The notes: generated from the sequence alone by a model not told the origin. Shown: positions 1 to 8,981, counted from the first letter of the stretch. The stretch: 64,000 nucleotides of DNA from Paenibacillus anaericanus (GCF_003994475.1 NZ_RZNY01000004.1:235665-299664), one strand, 5' to 3'. Translations and numbers: made by a program.

Positions 1-2
1 TT

Positions 3-338
3 GATCACCTTGCAAATGCATATAATGTATGGTTTATATCTAATGCTCGTTCTTTTGCAGTGGAATTTCTCAACACCATCGCCGAGCACCATGATGATGA
101 TGTATACGGATCATTAGGGCTGGAGCTTTCTACTCTTGCGACCCAAGCCTCTTCCCATTATGTCGTGGCCTTACAAGCACTTTATGAGTTACGCAAACTA
201 TTTCCTTTTCCTAACGGTGGAAATCCCCACTTAACGAATAATAGAGATGCTGGTATTAAACTGCTTAAGCAAGTAAAAATGTCAGAACAACAAGGGCTTA
301 ACACACTAAAAAGCATGCTACAAATCTTATGTCGTTAA
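3..338 (+). CDS. C-terminal part of an unrecognised protein (5' end outside window)
   Basis: The frame is open from the left edge, so the gene starts outside the window; the internal GTG at 60 has no ribosome-binding site and is probably not the start. The visible 111 codons end in a helical, Leu-rich segment (LSTLATQASSHYVVALQALY at about residues 43-62) and a Lys-rich tail. I do not recognise the family and see no catalytic motif, signal or membrane segment. It lies upstream of and in line with the lipoprotein gene at 434, about 95 bases away, without an evident terminator between them. That it is a real gene is likely from the uninterrupted frame and codon use; function is unknown. Confidence 0.55.
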   Translation, partial: DHLANAYNVWFISNARSFAVEFLNTIAEHHDDDVYGSLGLELSTLATQASSHYVVALQALYELRKLFPFPNGGNPHLTNNRDAGIKLLKQVKMSEQQGLNTLKSMLQILCR

Positions 339-433
339 CCTGAATATAAATTGTTGTAAGATTTTCCTGACCGTTGGCATCGATACTAATGGAGGCTGTA
401 AAGAGTCAATCCATAAACAACGGAGGGGTAAAA

Positions 434-1609
434 ATGAAAAATCGTTTGTTGATGAGTTTCACTTGTATGGCGATAGTTTTTGTGGGTTGTAATGTGGTTA
501 CAGAGGAAAATTTTCAAGGGGTGACTCCATTCCGTGGGGATCTTCACAATACAGGTGTTTCTGTCACCCAAGGATTGCCTGAACTTACCGGAGAAAAGTG
601 GAAGATACAGATCCCTGGAGAAATTCATAGCTCTCTAGTGTTGGCAGATGGGACTTTATATTTTGGCACCGAGGAAGGACACTTTTATGCGGTTAATGCC
701 ACCGATGGAGAGATCGTCTGGGATGTCATTTTCGATGGAAAAATAAGATCAAGCGCTGCTATTTACGAAAATATGCTCTATTTTACAGATACAACCTCCA
801 CTCTGTATGCATTAGATCAAGAAGATGGAAGCGTGAAATGGAAGCAGAAACTCGATGATAGTTTCAGTAATGGAGACAAAAGCGATGAATGGGATTATTT
901 CATTGGTTCACCAACCGTCGATCAGGATATCATTTATGTAGGTGGTGAAGGACCATTCTTCTATGCTGTTAACCGCCAAGACGGAACCATCAAATGGGAA
1001 TTTAAGACTTCGTCTTTCGTTCATGGGAAGGCTGCAATAGCTGACGGCAAGGTTTATTTTGCTGATATGTCAGGCTCTGTGGTCTCTCTAGATCAACAAA
1101 CCGGGGAACAAATATGGTTACAGAATTACGGCGTTATTCAATCAAGTCTGGCATTTAAGGACGACGTCTTATATTTTGGATCACGTGATAACTATGTCTA
1201 TGCACTCGATGCCAAAACAGGTGAAATAAAATGGACTCACCTTACTCCAAGAGGCTCATGGGTCACATCTTCTGCCGCGGTCAACGATCAGTATGTCGCT
1301 ATAGGTTCATCCGATTCCTATTTACTACATGTCTTCGACAGCCAAAGTGGTAAAAATCTTTTCGATTTCGAATTAATTAGCCGAGTGTTCTCCTCGCCTG
1401 TCATAGTTGATCAAATTGCATATTTCGGTACTGGTCATACAAATGGTGGTGGAAGGGAAAGGGACGCCTTCTTTGCTTTAAACTTGGAGACAGGGCAGGA
1501 GCTATGGCGCTTTGAAGGAACAAAAACACCGATTCTCTCAAGTCCCGTTGTTGCGGATGGGGTCGTATTTTTTGCTACAAAAGACGGTATCGTATACGCT
1601 TTGCATTGA
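434..1609 (+). CDS. PQQ-binding-like beta-propeller repeat lipoprotein
   Basis: A 391-residue secreted lipoprotein built of PQQ/quinoprotein-type propeller repeats. The frame is open further upstream, but ATG 434 follows GGAGGGG at 422-428 by five bases and begins a proper lipoprotein signal (MKNRLL, hydrophobic core, lipobox VFVGC with Cys at about residue 19). Repeating blades carry the family pattern 'LYFGTEEGHFYAVNATDG', 'LYALDQEDGSVKW', 'FYAVNRQDGTIKW', 'VYALDAKTGEIKW', 'FFALNLETGQELW', about 40-45 residues apart. Such proteins are structurally close to BamB and PQQ dehydrogenases; there is no dehydrogenase partner or haem site here, so a role as a scaffold or ligand-binding surface protein is inference. 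It ends just before a strong hairpin terminator at 1634. Confidence 0.85.
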   Translation: MKNRLLMSFTCMAIVFVGCNVVTEENFQGVTPFRGDLHNTGVSVTQGLPELTGEKWKIQIPGEIHSSLVLADGTLYFGTEEGHFYAVNATDGEIVWDVIFDGKIRSSAAIYENMLYFTDTTSTLYALDQEDGSVKWKQKLDDSFSNGDKSDEWDYFIGSPTVDQDIIYVGGEGPFFYAVNRQDGTIKWEFKTSSFVHGKAAIADGKVYFADMSGSVVSLDQQTGEQIWLQNYGVIQSSLAFKDDVLYFGSRDNYVYALDAKTGEIKWTHLTPRGSWVTSSAAVNDQYVAIGSSDSYLLHVFDSQSGKNLFDFELISRVFSSPVIVDQIAYFGTGHTNGGGRERDAFFALNLETGQELWRFEGTKTPILSSPVVADGVVFFATKDGIVYALH

Positions 1610-1633
1610 GATATACAAAATGACAAAGAAAAT

Positions 1634-1675
1634 GGAGTGCCAACTGGCAACAGTTATGGCACTCCGCTTTTTGTG
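1634..1675 (+). terminator. Rho-independent terminator, possibly bidirectional
   Basis: The arms GGAGTGCC (1634-1641) and GGCACTCC (1658-1665) pair perfectly around a 16-base loop and are followed by GCTTTTTG. It lies between the convergent propeller-lipoprotein gene and the coiled-coil gene; on the minus strand the hairpin is followed by ATTTTCTTT, so it could stop both transcripts. Confidence 0.8.
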
Positions 1676-1694
1676 TCCTACTCTATCATGTAGA

Positions 1695-2624
1695 TTAGCT
1701 ATATAATTCAACCACTTGTACATACTTTCTCTCTACGGTAGCAAGTTCAGATTCTACCTTACGTTTTGCAGATTCGAGTCCAGACTGCACTATATTAATC
1801 TTGGATTTCTTCTCTCTCACCTGGTCTAATGTATCATTAATCCGCCCCTGAACAAGCCAATCCGTAATCAGTCCATCAAAGAAATAATCACCGAATTTTA
1901 GCGCCCCACTAATCTCCATATCCACTGGCAAATGCTCGCCCACATCACCTAGTTCTTTCTGGAAACGACGAAGACTATTCTGTGCAGTATAGATATGTTC
2001 CATAGCCTCATCAACGCGGCTGTGTTTAATATGCGTGGAGATCATCCCACCTCCGAGCATATCATAGGTTCCCCAGTTCTTGGCGGAACTCAGGTCGTCT
2101 TCAGCACGACCCAAATCATAAATCACCGACTGACCCGCCTGTACAGCTTCGTTTAGCTCCTTGTATTGGACTTTCAAATCTGCTTGGCGTTCAGTTAATT
2201 CCTTAAGCTCTACATTATCCCGAACAATCTGCTCCTCTTTAGTCCGGAATAATTGATCATAATCCATCTTCCAGAATCGAACTTCCTTCAATTGAAGCTC
2301 TAAATGATTGATTTGCTCAAGTGTATCTGTAACTGCACGTTCGGCTTCTCCGTATTTAAGCTTAGCCTCAAATAATTCCCGTTGTTCTTGATCAAGTTTC
2401 TCTTCTTTTTTACCAAGAATCGTATAGAAAAAATAAGTCAGTGACATGCCTGATAGCTTCTCAACATCCTTCTCCTCAGAAATAAGTCTGTTTTGCCACA
2501 TATCCCTTTTAGACTCCAACTCGGCAAGCTCCTCCTGAAGTTGACCCAGGCGAGTCTCCCACTTCTCTTTCTTACGTCCAAGTTCCTTAAGCTCGATCAG
2601 ACGTGCGTTCAGATCCTCAAACAA
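1695..2624 (-). CDS. Coiled-coil protein of unknown function
   Basis: About 309 residues, dominated by heptad-like Glu/Lys/Leu/Gln helices (residues 5-60, 75-175 and 265-305), separated by a more globular stretch containing 'NWGTYDMLGGGMISTHIKHS' and 'ALKFGDYFFDGLITDWLVQG'. The upstream GTG at 2633 lies directly inside the Shine-Dalgarno GAGAGGAG, so the TTG at 2624, eight bases after GGAG, is the better start. No signal peptide or membrane segment is present, so it is probably cytoplasmic. The Gly-rich central motif flanked by long coiled coils resembles a conserved Bacillales hypothetical family, but I cannot name it. It stands alone, convergent with the upstream lipoprotein gene. Confidence 0.75.
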   Translation of the reverse strand: MFEDLNARLIELKELGRKKEKWETRLGQLQEELAELESKRDMWQNRLISEEKDVEKLSGMSLTYFFYTILGKKEEKLDQEQRELFEAKLKYGEAERAVTDTLEQINHLELQLKEVRFWKMDYDQLFRTKEEQIVRDNVELKELTERQADLKVQYKELNEAVQAGQSVIYDLGRAEDDLSSAKNWGTYDMLGGGMISTHIKHSRVDEAMEHIYTAQNSLRRFQKELGDVGEHLPVDMEISGALKFGDYFFDGLITDWLVQGRINDTLDQVREKKSKINIVQSGLESAKRKVESELATVERKYVQVVELYS

Positions 2625-2678
2625 AACAATCACTCCTCTCTCAACTATGTTATGGTGAAACGATCAGGACATAACTAT

Positions 2679-3605
2679 TTAATCACCCCAGACTAGGGCA
2701 CCTTTCTCTTCTACCTTCTGTACAACGTATTCACACAAGCGGTGACTTTCTAGCGCATCACGTGCAGAGATCATCGGTTGTGTATTATCCCTGATACAGG
2801 AGATAAAATGAGTAATCATTTGTTCAAACCCTCGGCGATATAACACGGGATCCCAATCCTTAAATGTAAGCCTACCTTCTGCTCCCCCGATAAAATGAGC
2901 CTCCCGATTCAGCCCTTCGATGACCCATTTATTGCCTGGATTCATCACTTCCAATGTTTCTTCATTCGTTCCCGAATCACGATTCATCAGTCCTGTGAAG
3001 GTAAATCCATCACCTTGTAATTGAAGCATAACATAATGGAGCTTGCCTTCCTGAATATAGGAGGAAACGGATGTTTCCTTAATCTCTCCAGGAGCCAGAA
3101 AGCGAATCGTATCGACTACATGAATGAAATCATCCAATACAAAGCGGCGAGCAAAATCTGGAGAAGCCATTCTATTCTTCTGTAAATGAACCAACCGTAG
3201 GTCATCCTTCTCTTTCATTGCCGCATACATCGGTGCAAATCGTCGATTAAATCCAACCATGAGCGTGACGCCATACTCTTCCGCTAATTCAACAATTCTC
3301 TTCGATTCTTCATAATGGTATGAGATCGGCTTATCTACAAACACATGAATTCCGTTCTTGATCAACTGTTCCGCAATCTCCACATGTGAATCTGTGCTCG
3401 TATGAATAAATGCGGCATCAACCCCAGCTTGAATAAGTTCTTCAACACTTTCCACCGTTTCCTTAACACGATACTTGTTCGCTAATTGCTCCAACTTCTC
3501 ACGGTTCCGGGTACAAAATACAAGTTCAATATGTTCAACTTCTGTAATCACCGGCAAATAAGCCTTGCAAGCAATACTTCCGAGTCCTATAATTCCAATT
3601 CGCAT
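2679..3605 (-). CDS. Gfo/Idh/MocA family oxidoreductase
   Basis: A 308-residue NAD(P)-dependent oxidoreductase. The N-terminus has the Rossmann glycine motif MRIGIIGLGSIA, followed by the family pattern 'HTSTDSHVEIAEQLIKNGIHVFVDKPISYHYEES', in which the Lys of DKP is the characteristic residue, and 'GVTLMVGFNRRFAPMY' (GFNRR). The C-terminal half is the alpha/beta domain. The frame reaches 3650 but ATG 3605 is preceded by AGGAGG with seven-base spacing. Substrate cannot be inferred: related enzymes act on inositols, sugars or biliverdin. It is a single gene, 45 bases downstream (in transcription terms upstream) of the coiled-coil gene, so the two may be cotranscribed; upstream it is divergent from chrA. 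Confidence 0.88.
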   Translation of the reverse strand: MRIGIIGLGSIACKAYLPVITEVEHIELVFCTRNREKLEQLANKYRVKETVESVEELIQAGVDAAFIHTSTDSHVEIAEQLIKNGIHVFVDKPISYHYEESKRIVELAEEYGVTLMVGFNRRFAPMYAAMKEKDDLRLVHLQKNRMASPDFARRFVLDDFIHVVDTIRFLAPGEIKETSVSSYIQEGKLHYVMLQLQGDGFTFTGLMNRDSGTNEETLEVMNPGNKWVIEGLNREAHFIGGAEGRLTFKDWDPVLYRRGFEQMITHFISCIRDNTQPMISARDALESHRLCEYVVQKVEEKGALVWGD

Positions 3606-3782
3606 TTTACATCCTCCTAGGATCGTTATTAATATAACGTTACCATTCATTATATAGGGTTATGGACAAACTGACGACTTTCAGAATATCCATCTTCTAA
3701 TTCTCTCTTTACAATCTTATGTTAATCTAAGGAAGTTTTTATAGACGTTTATTAGAGTATCACGAAGTGAGGAGATCCTAAT

Positions 3783-5015
3783 TTGGATACATCGAAACCG
3801 CTCAATAAGCCAATACAAAAGAGTAGATTTCTACAGACAGTAGAAATATTAGGCGTGTCAGCCAAACTTGGTATGACCTCATTCGGTGGCCCTATCGCCC
3901 ATCTTGGTTACTATCATGAAGAATACGTGAGTCGGCGCAAATGGTTGGATGAACGAAGTTATGCCGATCTTGTGGCTCTGTGTCAATTCCTACCCGGTCC
4001 AGCCAGTAGTCAGGTCGGCATTGGTATTGGTCTTAGCCGTGGCGGAGTTCTGGGCGCCATTGCTGCATGGCTGGGATTTACGTTACCTTCTGCCATTGTG
4101 CTTATTGTCTTTGCCCTATTCATGCAAGGGATGGATGTCGGAAGCGCCTTTTGGCTTCATGGACTGAAACTTACAGCCGTATCCATCGTAGCTCAGGCGG
4201 TATGGAGCATGGGACGAAAGCTCGCGACGGGGCGCAGTCGGGCCACGATCGCGATACTTGCAGCCGCAATCTCCCTCATCTGGCCAAACGCCTTCATACA
4301 GGTGTTCGTCATTGCCATCGCTGGTATAGTCGGCTTATGGTTGTATCGTAAATCAACCGATTCCCAGGCCGAATCTACTTTCTTCGTCCCTATTTCTCGG
4401 AAATGGTCGGTCGTTTGTTTGGTGCTCTATTTCGGCCTTCTTCTAATCCTTCCGCTGCTAGTTCGTATATTTGGCGGCGGCGGAACGACAAACGGACTGT
4501 TGCTGTTTGATAGCTTCTATCGAACGGGTTCGCTCGTCTTTGGAGGCGGTCATGTTGTTCTCCCCCTACTTCAAGGTGAAGTTATTCATACCGGATGGGT
4601 TACGGAGTCTGATTTTCTTGCCGGATACGGGCTGGTCCAAGCTGTCCCCGGACCTCTCTTCACATTCGCATCTTACTTGGGAGTACTAATTAGCGGCATT
4701 CCTGGCGCTATTATTGCTACAATAGCCATTTTCCTGCCCGCATTCCTACTCATTGTTGGCGTTCTCCCGTTCTGGAACAGTTTGCGACACAATAACAATG
4801 TACAGGGTGCATTACAAGGTGTTAATGCCGCAGTTGTCGGCATCCTGCTAGCCGCTCTATATAATCCAATCTGGACGACTTCCGTCAACACTGCCTTGGA
4901 CTTCGTTCTAGTACTACTATTGTTTGGCATGCTAATCTACTGGAAGCTTCCCTCTTGGAGCGTTGTCTTAGCGGGTGCTGCTGGAGGAGTACTCCTAGGA
5001 ATATTGGGTAGTTAA
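3783..5015 (+). CDS. chrA: Chromate transporter, ChrA/CHR family (long form)
   Basis: A 410-residue membrane protein with two homologous CHR halves. The first half shows FGGPIAHLGYYHEEYV, then CQFLPGPASSQVGIGIG and GAIAAWLGFTLPSA; the second shows FGGGHVVLPLLQGEVI, LVQAVPGPLFTFASYLG and IATIAIFLPAFLL. These duplicated FGG...PGP motifs define the family, whose long-chain members export chromate, probably in exchange for sulfate. About ten to twelve hydrophobic segments are visible. The start is TTG at 3783, eight bases after GGAG; no ATG fits. Transcribed alone, divergent from the Gfo/Idh gene. No chrB-like regulator is nearby, so chromate as the physiological substrate is by family only. Confidence 0.9.
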   Translation: MDTSKPLNKPIQKSRFLQTVEILGVSAKLGMTSFGGPIAHLGYYHEEYVSRRKWLDERSYADLVALCQFLPGPASSQVGIGIGLSRGGVLGAIAAWLGFTLPSAIVLIVFALFMQGMDVGSAFWLHGLKLTAVSIVAQAVWSMGRKLATGRSRATIAILAAAISLIWPNAFIQVFVIAIAGIVGLWLYRKSTDSQAESTFFVPISRKWSVVCLVLYFGLLLILPLLVRIFGGGGTTNGLLLFDSFYRTGSLVFGGGHVVLPLLQGEVIHTGWVTESDFLAGYGLVQAVPGPLFTFASYLGVLISGIPGAIIATIAIFLPAFLLIVGVLPFWNSLRHNNNVQGALQGVNAAVVGILLAALYNPIWTTSVNTALDFVLVLLLFGMLIYWKLPSWSVVLAGAAGGVLLGILGS

Positions 5016-5035
5016 TTCTATTCGATCTAAGAATA

Positions 5036-5785
5036 TTAAGGCTCATAGATCATTTTTCGAGTCATTCCACCATCAATAACCAAATTAGCCCCCGTCACAA
5101 ACGTATTATCGGGATGGGTTAGATAAAGACAGGCTTCTGCAATATCAGAAGGCCTCCCTACTCGTCCCGCCGGATGTTGACGGTGGTCAATCTCTGTAAG
5201 AACACTATAGTCACCTGTCTCGATCCAGCCTGGGCTAATACAATTCACCGTAATGCCATCGCTACCAAGTGACACTGCGAGCGCATGGCTTAAGGATACG
5301 ATGGCTCCTTTTGAAGCAGCATACGCCTCAGATCCGGGTTCTGACATGAGAGCTCGCGTAGATGAAATATTTACGATAGAGCCCCCATTCTTGTTCCTCT
5401 TCATATATTTAGCAGCTTCCTTAGAAGCTAGAAAGCAACTTCGTACGTTGGTGTTTAACACATCATCCCATTCATCTATTGTTAGTTCATATGGAGATTT
5501 GAAGCGAGATACACCCGCATTATTAATTAAAATATCAATACTCCCGAATTTCTCATAGGTAATTGAAATAACATTTGTGATGTCAGCTTCTTTTCTGACA
5601 TCACAAGGTACAAAAATAACCTCTCCACCCATCTGACTTATCTCGTTAGCAGCCTGTTCACCATTTTGTGTATTGATATCTGCTAACACAACAGATGCCC
5701 CTCGGCGAGCATAGGCTTCCGCCACTCCTCTGCCTATACCATTTCCAGCCCCTGTAACGATTACCGTATGATGTTCGAACGACAT
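5036..5785 (-). CDS. SDR family oxidoreductase (FabG-like)
   Basis: A 249-residue classical short-chain dehydrogenase/reductase. It has the cofactor motif TGAGNGIGRG near residues 11-20, NNAG (about residue 88), the catalytic Ser in 'VNISSTRALM', YAASKG (Tyr/Lys pair) and the 'SPGWIETG' loop. Acidic 'VLADIN' after beta-2 suggests NAD(H) preference. Two in-frame ATGs lie six bases apart; the second, at 5785, is eight bases from GGAGG and is preferred. It is the last gene of a possible four-gene minus-strand group with the epimerase and two membrane proteins. Substrate unknown; annotation as a beta-ketoacyl reductase would be over-specific. Confidence 0.88.
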   Translation of the reverse strand: MSFEHHTVIVTGAGNGIGRGVAEAYARRGASVVLADINTQNGEQAANEISQMGGEVIFVPCDVRKEADITNVISITYEKFGSIDILINNAGVSRFKSPYELTIDEWDDVLNTNVRSCFLASKEAAKYMKRNKNGGSIVNISSTRALMSEPGSEAYAASKGAIVSLSHALAVSLGSDGITVNCISPGWIETGDYSVLTEIDHRQHPAGRVGRPSDIAEACLYLTHPDNTFVTGANLVIDGGMTRKMIYEP

Positions 5786-5870
5786 GCGCATTACCTCCCT
5801 AACGGATTAAAGTTCGAGTTGAAAATTTAGCTATGCTTAACGCGATTCTATCTTAACAATGATCACGACA

Positions 5871-6755
5871 TTACGCTCGTTCTGCCACAAGGAGCCGGAT
5901 TAATTCAGGGAGCCAATCATCGATAGCATCGAATTGATATCCAGCCCGCTCCGCTTTGGACGTATCCATGAACCAAGACGACGGTACGCCGAACGGTGAC
6001 ATATCCGCCTGTTCCGTCTCCGGCTGAATAACTGCAGCAACTCCTGTCTCTCTTTCAATCAAGGAAATGATCTCCCTAATGGTAAGTTTCCCGTTTGAAC
6101 AGGCATTAACCGGCCCTGTTATAGGTGAGCTTCCCAGCCAATTCAGAAAAGATGCCGCCCCCGCAGAAGTGATCAATGAGATGGCCGCTTCCGGATTTGG
6201 TATGCCAATTGGAGTCTCATTCAGTACTCGTTCAACATGAAAATGGAGCCTTTTGGTATAATCATCTGGACCAAGAACAATGGGAATCCGCATAGCACAC
6301 ACTGGAAAGCTTGCCCTCTGGAAGAAAGTAGCTTCAGCTAGGCGTTTGCCTTCTCCATAATCAAAATCCTCTCTATTACCTGTACGTAAAGGGTAATCAT
6401 ATGGATCGAAAGCAGACTCTGTTGTCGCAATCTCAGAGAAATCATAGACGGATAACGTAGAGGTTAATATGTATTGGCCAACTCGACCTTCAAAGGCATC
6501 TATAGCAGCCAACGCTTCATTAGGCGAATAACAGATGTTGTCGTAAATAACATCCCATGGGCCGGCTTCGGCGGCTTTTTTTAAATCTTGCACATCCGTA
6601 CGGTTCAGGGTGAGACTTCGAACAGGTCCATCAAAACTTACTTCAGTTAAACCACGCGTCGCAACGGTCACTTCGTGTTTCCCTTCTCGAAGCAACAAAT
6701 TGACTAACCTTTTCCCAAAATAACGAGACCCACCTAACACTAAAATTTTACTCAT
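5871..6755 (-). CDS. NAD-dependent epimerase/dehydratase family protein
   Basis: A 294-residue extended/atypical SDR-type protein. The N-terminus MSKILVLGGSRYFGKRLV carries the Gly-rich Rossmann motif; 'VIYDNICYSPNEA' and 'YILTSTLSVYDF' correspond to the regions around the usual Ser/Tyr site, but the YxxxK motif is not clear: 'DFDYGEGKRLAEA' supplies Tyr and Lys four residues apart. The fold resembles the plant CSP41/isoflavone-reductase-like branch of bacterial epimerases. GTG 6758 and ATG 6755 are both possible; the ATG is eight bases from GAGG. It is 31 bases downstream of the small membrane-protein gene and 85 bases upstream of the SDR gene, so cotranscription is plausible. Confidence 0.82.
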   Translation of the reverse strand: MSKILVLGGSRYFGKRLVNLLLREGKHEVTVATRGLTEVSFDGPVRSLTLNRTDVQDLKKAAEAGPWDVIYDNICYSPNEALAAIDAFEGRVGQYILTSTLSVYDFSEIATTESAFDPYDYPLRTGNREDFDYGEGKRLAEATFFQRASFPVCAMRIPIVLGPDDYTKRLHFHVERVLNETPIGIPNPEAAISLITSAGAASFLNWLGSSPITGPVNACSNGKLTIREIISLIERETGVAAVIQPETEQADMSPFGVPSSWFMDTSKAERAGYQFDAIDDWLPELIRLLVAERA

Positions 6756-6789
6756 CACATCAACCTCAATTCATATATTTACCCGCAGA

Positions 6790-7185
6790 TTATTTAGTTA
6801 TAAACAGACTTTTCATAAAAGCGAGCCCAGTAAGTAAACCAAAGAAGAAGTAGCCGCTCCATTTAGCCATGTGCTCGTTATAAAGTGAATAGTACGGTAA
6901 GGTAACATATTGCGAAATAACAGGGTATATCAGCAGCAGACAACACGGCAAGAATACGAAGAAAAACAGCGGTCTATGAAACTTGCGTCGGTTTGGCACC
7001 CCATTCAGCAGACTCAAATAGACTCCAAATACAAATGCATAAACGATATGGCCAATTAAGGTGTAGTCCACTTTGCCCAGAGAGTCATTTTTTCTCGCCA
7101 TCATATCCATAAATTGATTACCGTAATAAACAAGCAGTAACGCACCAACAATCCACAAGAAGTAATAAAAATATCCTTTTTTCAT
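6790..7185 (-). CDS. Small four-helix membrane protein, unknown function
   Basis: A 131-residue protein with four predicted membrane spans at about residues 5-22, 42-62, 70-90 and 108-127, short polar loops and a Lys-rich start (MKKGYFYYFLW). AGGGGAG precedes the ATG by seven or eight bases. It starts 12 bases after the DUF817 gene, so the two are almost certainly translated from one mRNA and may form a membrane complex; that is inference. No family recognised. Confidence 0.75.
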   Translation of the reverse strand: MKKGYFYYFLWIVGALLLVYYGNQFMDMMARKNDSLGKVDYTLIGHIVYAFVFGVYLSLLNGVPNRRKFHRPLFFFVFLPCCLLLIYPVISQYVTLPYYSLYNEHMAKWSGYFFFGLLTGLAFMKSLFITK

Positions 7186-7197
7186 ATCCTAACTCCC

Positions 7198-7992
7198 CTA
7201 GTATTTAATATGGTTAACTTGTTTTACAGCTTTGTCACCGGATTTAACATGCTTAAGCTGAGCAACGATAATTATGGTGATGACTACCAGTAGAAACCAC
7301 GAGCTAATTTTACCGAGATGGACCAAACGCCAAACATGCTCTTGATCCGGATAGCGCCAGGCTCCAAGAAAAGTTGAGATGTTCTCAGCAATCCAGATGA
7401 AGAAGCCAATCAGCAAAAATGCTAATGTGAGTGGCATCCGATAAATAGTGCCTGAAATGGTGAAGTGAACCCACGTTCGGATAAACACGATCAACAGTAA
7501 CCCAATCAGCACCCAGCGGTAGTCACCTATGAAATGATGCGTGAAGAAGTTGAGGTAAATCCCCGTACTCAGTGCGACCGCAAATATCGTTCTCGGCCAA
7601 CCTGTAATATGCAGATCGAATCTGCGCCAAGACTGACATATATAACTTGCCACACTGGCATACATGAACCCACTATATAGAGGCACCCCAAATACTTTAA
7701 TCCACCCTTCCTCAGGATATGACCATGACCCCATATGTACTTTGAATATTTCCAAAGCTAGGCCAATCACATGAAACATACAGATCACTTTGAGTTCATC
7801 AATGGTCTCCAGCTTAAACAACACCATACCCACTTGTGCTAACAGACAAATAATAAGAATTAGATCATATCTCGGCAATCCTGGTATCCCAACTACTTTA
7901 GTTAACGCGAGTGTCAAGAAGATTATAACTGGAAAAATACACGATAACGCCTCTAGCCAACCGAATAGTAACAATTTACGTACAAACGTCAT
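7198..7992 (-). CDS. DUF817 family integral membrane protein
   Basis: A 264-residue polytopic membrane protein of the DUF817 family, recognised from 'FHVIGLALEIFKVHMGSWSYP' and 'GVPLYSGFMYASVASYICQ', which are the family's conserved core, and from a second 'ISTFLGAWRYPDQE' motif. About eight hydrophobic spans are visible. The longer GTG start at 8004 is part of the Shine-Dalgarno (GTGGAGGGAAAC) so ATG 7992 is the start. First gene of the DUF817 / small membrane protein / epimerase / SDR group. The biochemical function of the family is not known to me. Confidence 0.87.
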   Translation of the reverse strand: MTFVRKLLLFGWLEALSCIFPVIIFLTLALTKVVGIPGLPRYDLILIICLLAQVGMVLFKLETIDELKVICMFHVIGLALEIFKVHMGSWSYPEEGWIKVFGVPLYSGFMYASVASYICQSWRRFDLHITGWPRTIFAVALSTGIYLNFFTHHFIGDYRWVLIGLLLIVFIRTWVHFTISGTIYRMPLTLAFLLIGFFIWIAENISTFLGAWRYPDQEHVWRLVHLGKISSWFLLVVITIIIVAQLKHVKSGDKAVKQVNHIKY

Positions 7993-8391
7993 GTTTCCCT
8001 CCACTGTAAGTAACCGGACAGATGCCGGATATTCAGCACCTTACTAGCGCGCCGTGATTCATTCAGATTTTACCATAAAGTGACTTGAAGGTAGGGACAT
8101 TTTTGTATCCAACTTGTTACTTGAACCATGGAACTAGTGATAGATATGAGCTTAGATTCCTGTCGATAGAGCCTTTTTTAATAATAAAAACCCACTCTGC
8201 CTTGTTCATACAATTGCATTACGCTGGTCCATACGAGAAGTTTTGTTACTATTGTAATTCTTGTCTTCATATGAAAATTCACCTTTATCCTTGATAGATT
8301 CCAATATAAAGGCTAAACCTCTCACCTGAAATTGCGATACATTAACTCAACATTAAACTGAAGTGAAAGTCACAGGTTAAACACGGAGGAT
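7993..8391. other. Intergenic stretch without a recognisable gene
   Basis: About 400 bases between the DUF817 gene and the terminator of the first tRNA gene. A 69-codon frame at 8085-8294 has no start site or ribosome-binding site and reads like non-coding DNA. The promoter of the DUF817 group must lie near 8000-8080 but I cannot place it with confidence. Confidence 0.5.
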
Positions 8392-8433
8392 AACAAAGAA
8401 AACCCACTGGATGAACCAGTGGGTTTCTTCGTT
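8392..8433 (-). terminator. Terminator of the first tRNA-Leu gene, likely bidirectional
   Basis: The arms AACCCACTGG and CCAGTGGGTT enclose a four-base loop, extended on both sides by A-rich and T-rich tracts (AACAAAGAAA / TTTCTTCGTT). It lies 15 bases beyond the 3' end of the minus-strand tRNA. Confidence 0.85.
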
Positions 8434-8447
8434 ATTACCTATTCTTA

Positions 8448-8529
8448 TGCGCGTAGAGGGACTTGAACCCCCACGTCGTGAAACGCCAGATCCTAAGTCT
8501 GGTGCGTCTGCCAATTCCGCCATACGCGC
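8448..8529 (-). tRNA. tRNA-Leu (anticodon UAG), copy 1
   Basis: An 82-base cloverleaf on the minus strand: acceptor stem GCGCGTA/TACGCGC, discriminator A, anticodon stem CCAGA/TCTGG with loop CTTAGGA giving anticodon TAG, a long variable arm (GCGTTTCACGACGTG) as expected for leucine, and T-arm GGGGGTTCAAGTCCC. No CCA is encoded; the base after the discriminator is not C. Copy 2 at 9017-9097 is nearly identical, differing by one T in the D-loop and an acceptor pair. Confidence 0.96.
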
Positions 8530-8681
8530 GCATGATTACGGCGTTCTCACCGTATCTGTCCTAGATGCATAATGCAGCAGCGACAATTAATATATTAACA
8601 AATCCGGACTACGAAAGTCAAGGTTTATTTTCGAATAATAATTATCGCGATTGCCCCTGACTTATCATTCAATAACATCTT

Positions 8682-8689
8682 ACCGATAA
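8682..8689 (+). promoter_or_regulatory. Candidate sigma-D type -10 element before the YjfB-like gene
   Basis: ACCGATAA resembles the -10 of motility sigma factor promoters (GCCGATAT) and lies 36 bases before the yjfB-like ATG. A matching TAAA -35 at the right distance is not clear, so this is tentative; it would fit because the B. subtilis homologue belongs to the SigD regulon. Confidence 0.3.
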
Positions 8690-8724
8690 AATATATGTAG
8701 TTAACTTATTAGGAGGTAGACACC

Positions 8725-8901
8725 ATGGATATTGTTGCACTTTCAACTAGAATGGCACAAACCAACTTACAGCAAGAGGTAAGTATCTCTGTTGTTAAAA
8801 TGTCAAAAGATCAAGCTGTCATCGAAGGCCAAGCCCTCATCAAAATGATGGAGCAAAGCGTTCTGCCTAATCTAGGTGGCAATCTCGACATCAAATTGTA
8901 G
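8725..8901 (+). CDS. yjfB: YjfB family putative motility protein
   Basis: A 58-residue protein starting MDIVALSTRMAQTNLQQEVS, with 'VSVVKMSKD'-like centre (SISVVKMSKDQAVIEGQAL) and 'MMEQSVLPNLGGNLDIKL' end. This is the whole length of the YjfB family (PF14070), annotated as putative motility proteins. AGGAGG at 8711-8716 is eight bases before the ATG and a good terminator follows, so the gene is a complete monocistronic unit. It sits on the opposite strand between two tRNA-Leu genes. Function in the family is unproven; the link to motility is through sigma-D control in B. subtilis. Confidence 0.85.
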   Translation: MDIVALSTRMAQTNLQQEVSISVVKMSKDQAVIEGQALIKMMEQSVLPNLGGNLDIKL

Positions 8902-8913
8902 CATGCACAAGCT

Positions 8914-8942
8914 TGGAGAGGCTCTCAGCCTCTCCACTCTTT
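8914..8942 (+). terminator. Terminator of the YjfB-like gene
   Basis: GGAGAGG (8915-8921) pairs with CCTCTCC (8929-8935) around CTCTCAG and is followed by ACTCTTT; located 13 bases after the stop codon. Confidence 0.75.
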
Positions 8943-8981
8943 CAGGTAGTTAATTTATGTGAATAATCATGAATAAACAAC

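Noticed and set aside
8085..8294. 69-codon plus-strand frame
   Set aside because: No start-site signals, composition like non-coding DNA, no recognisable protein.
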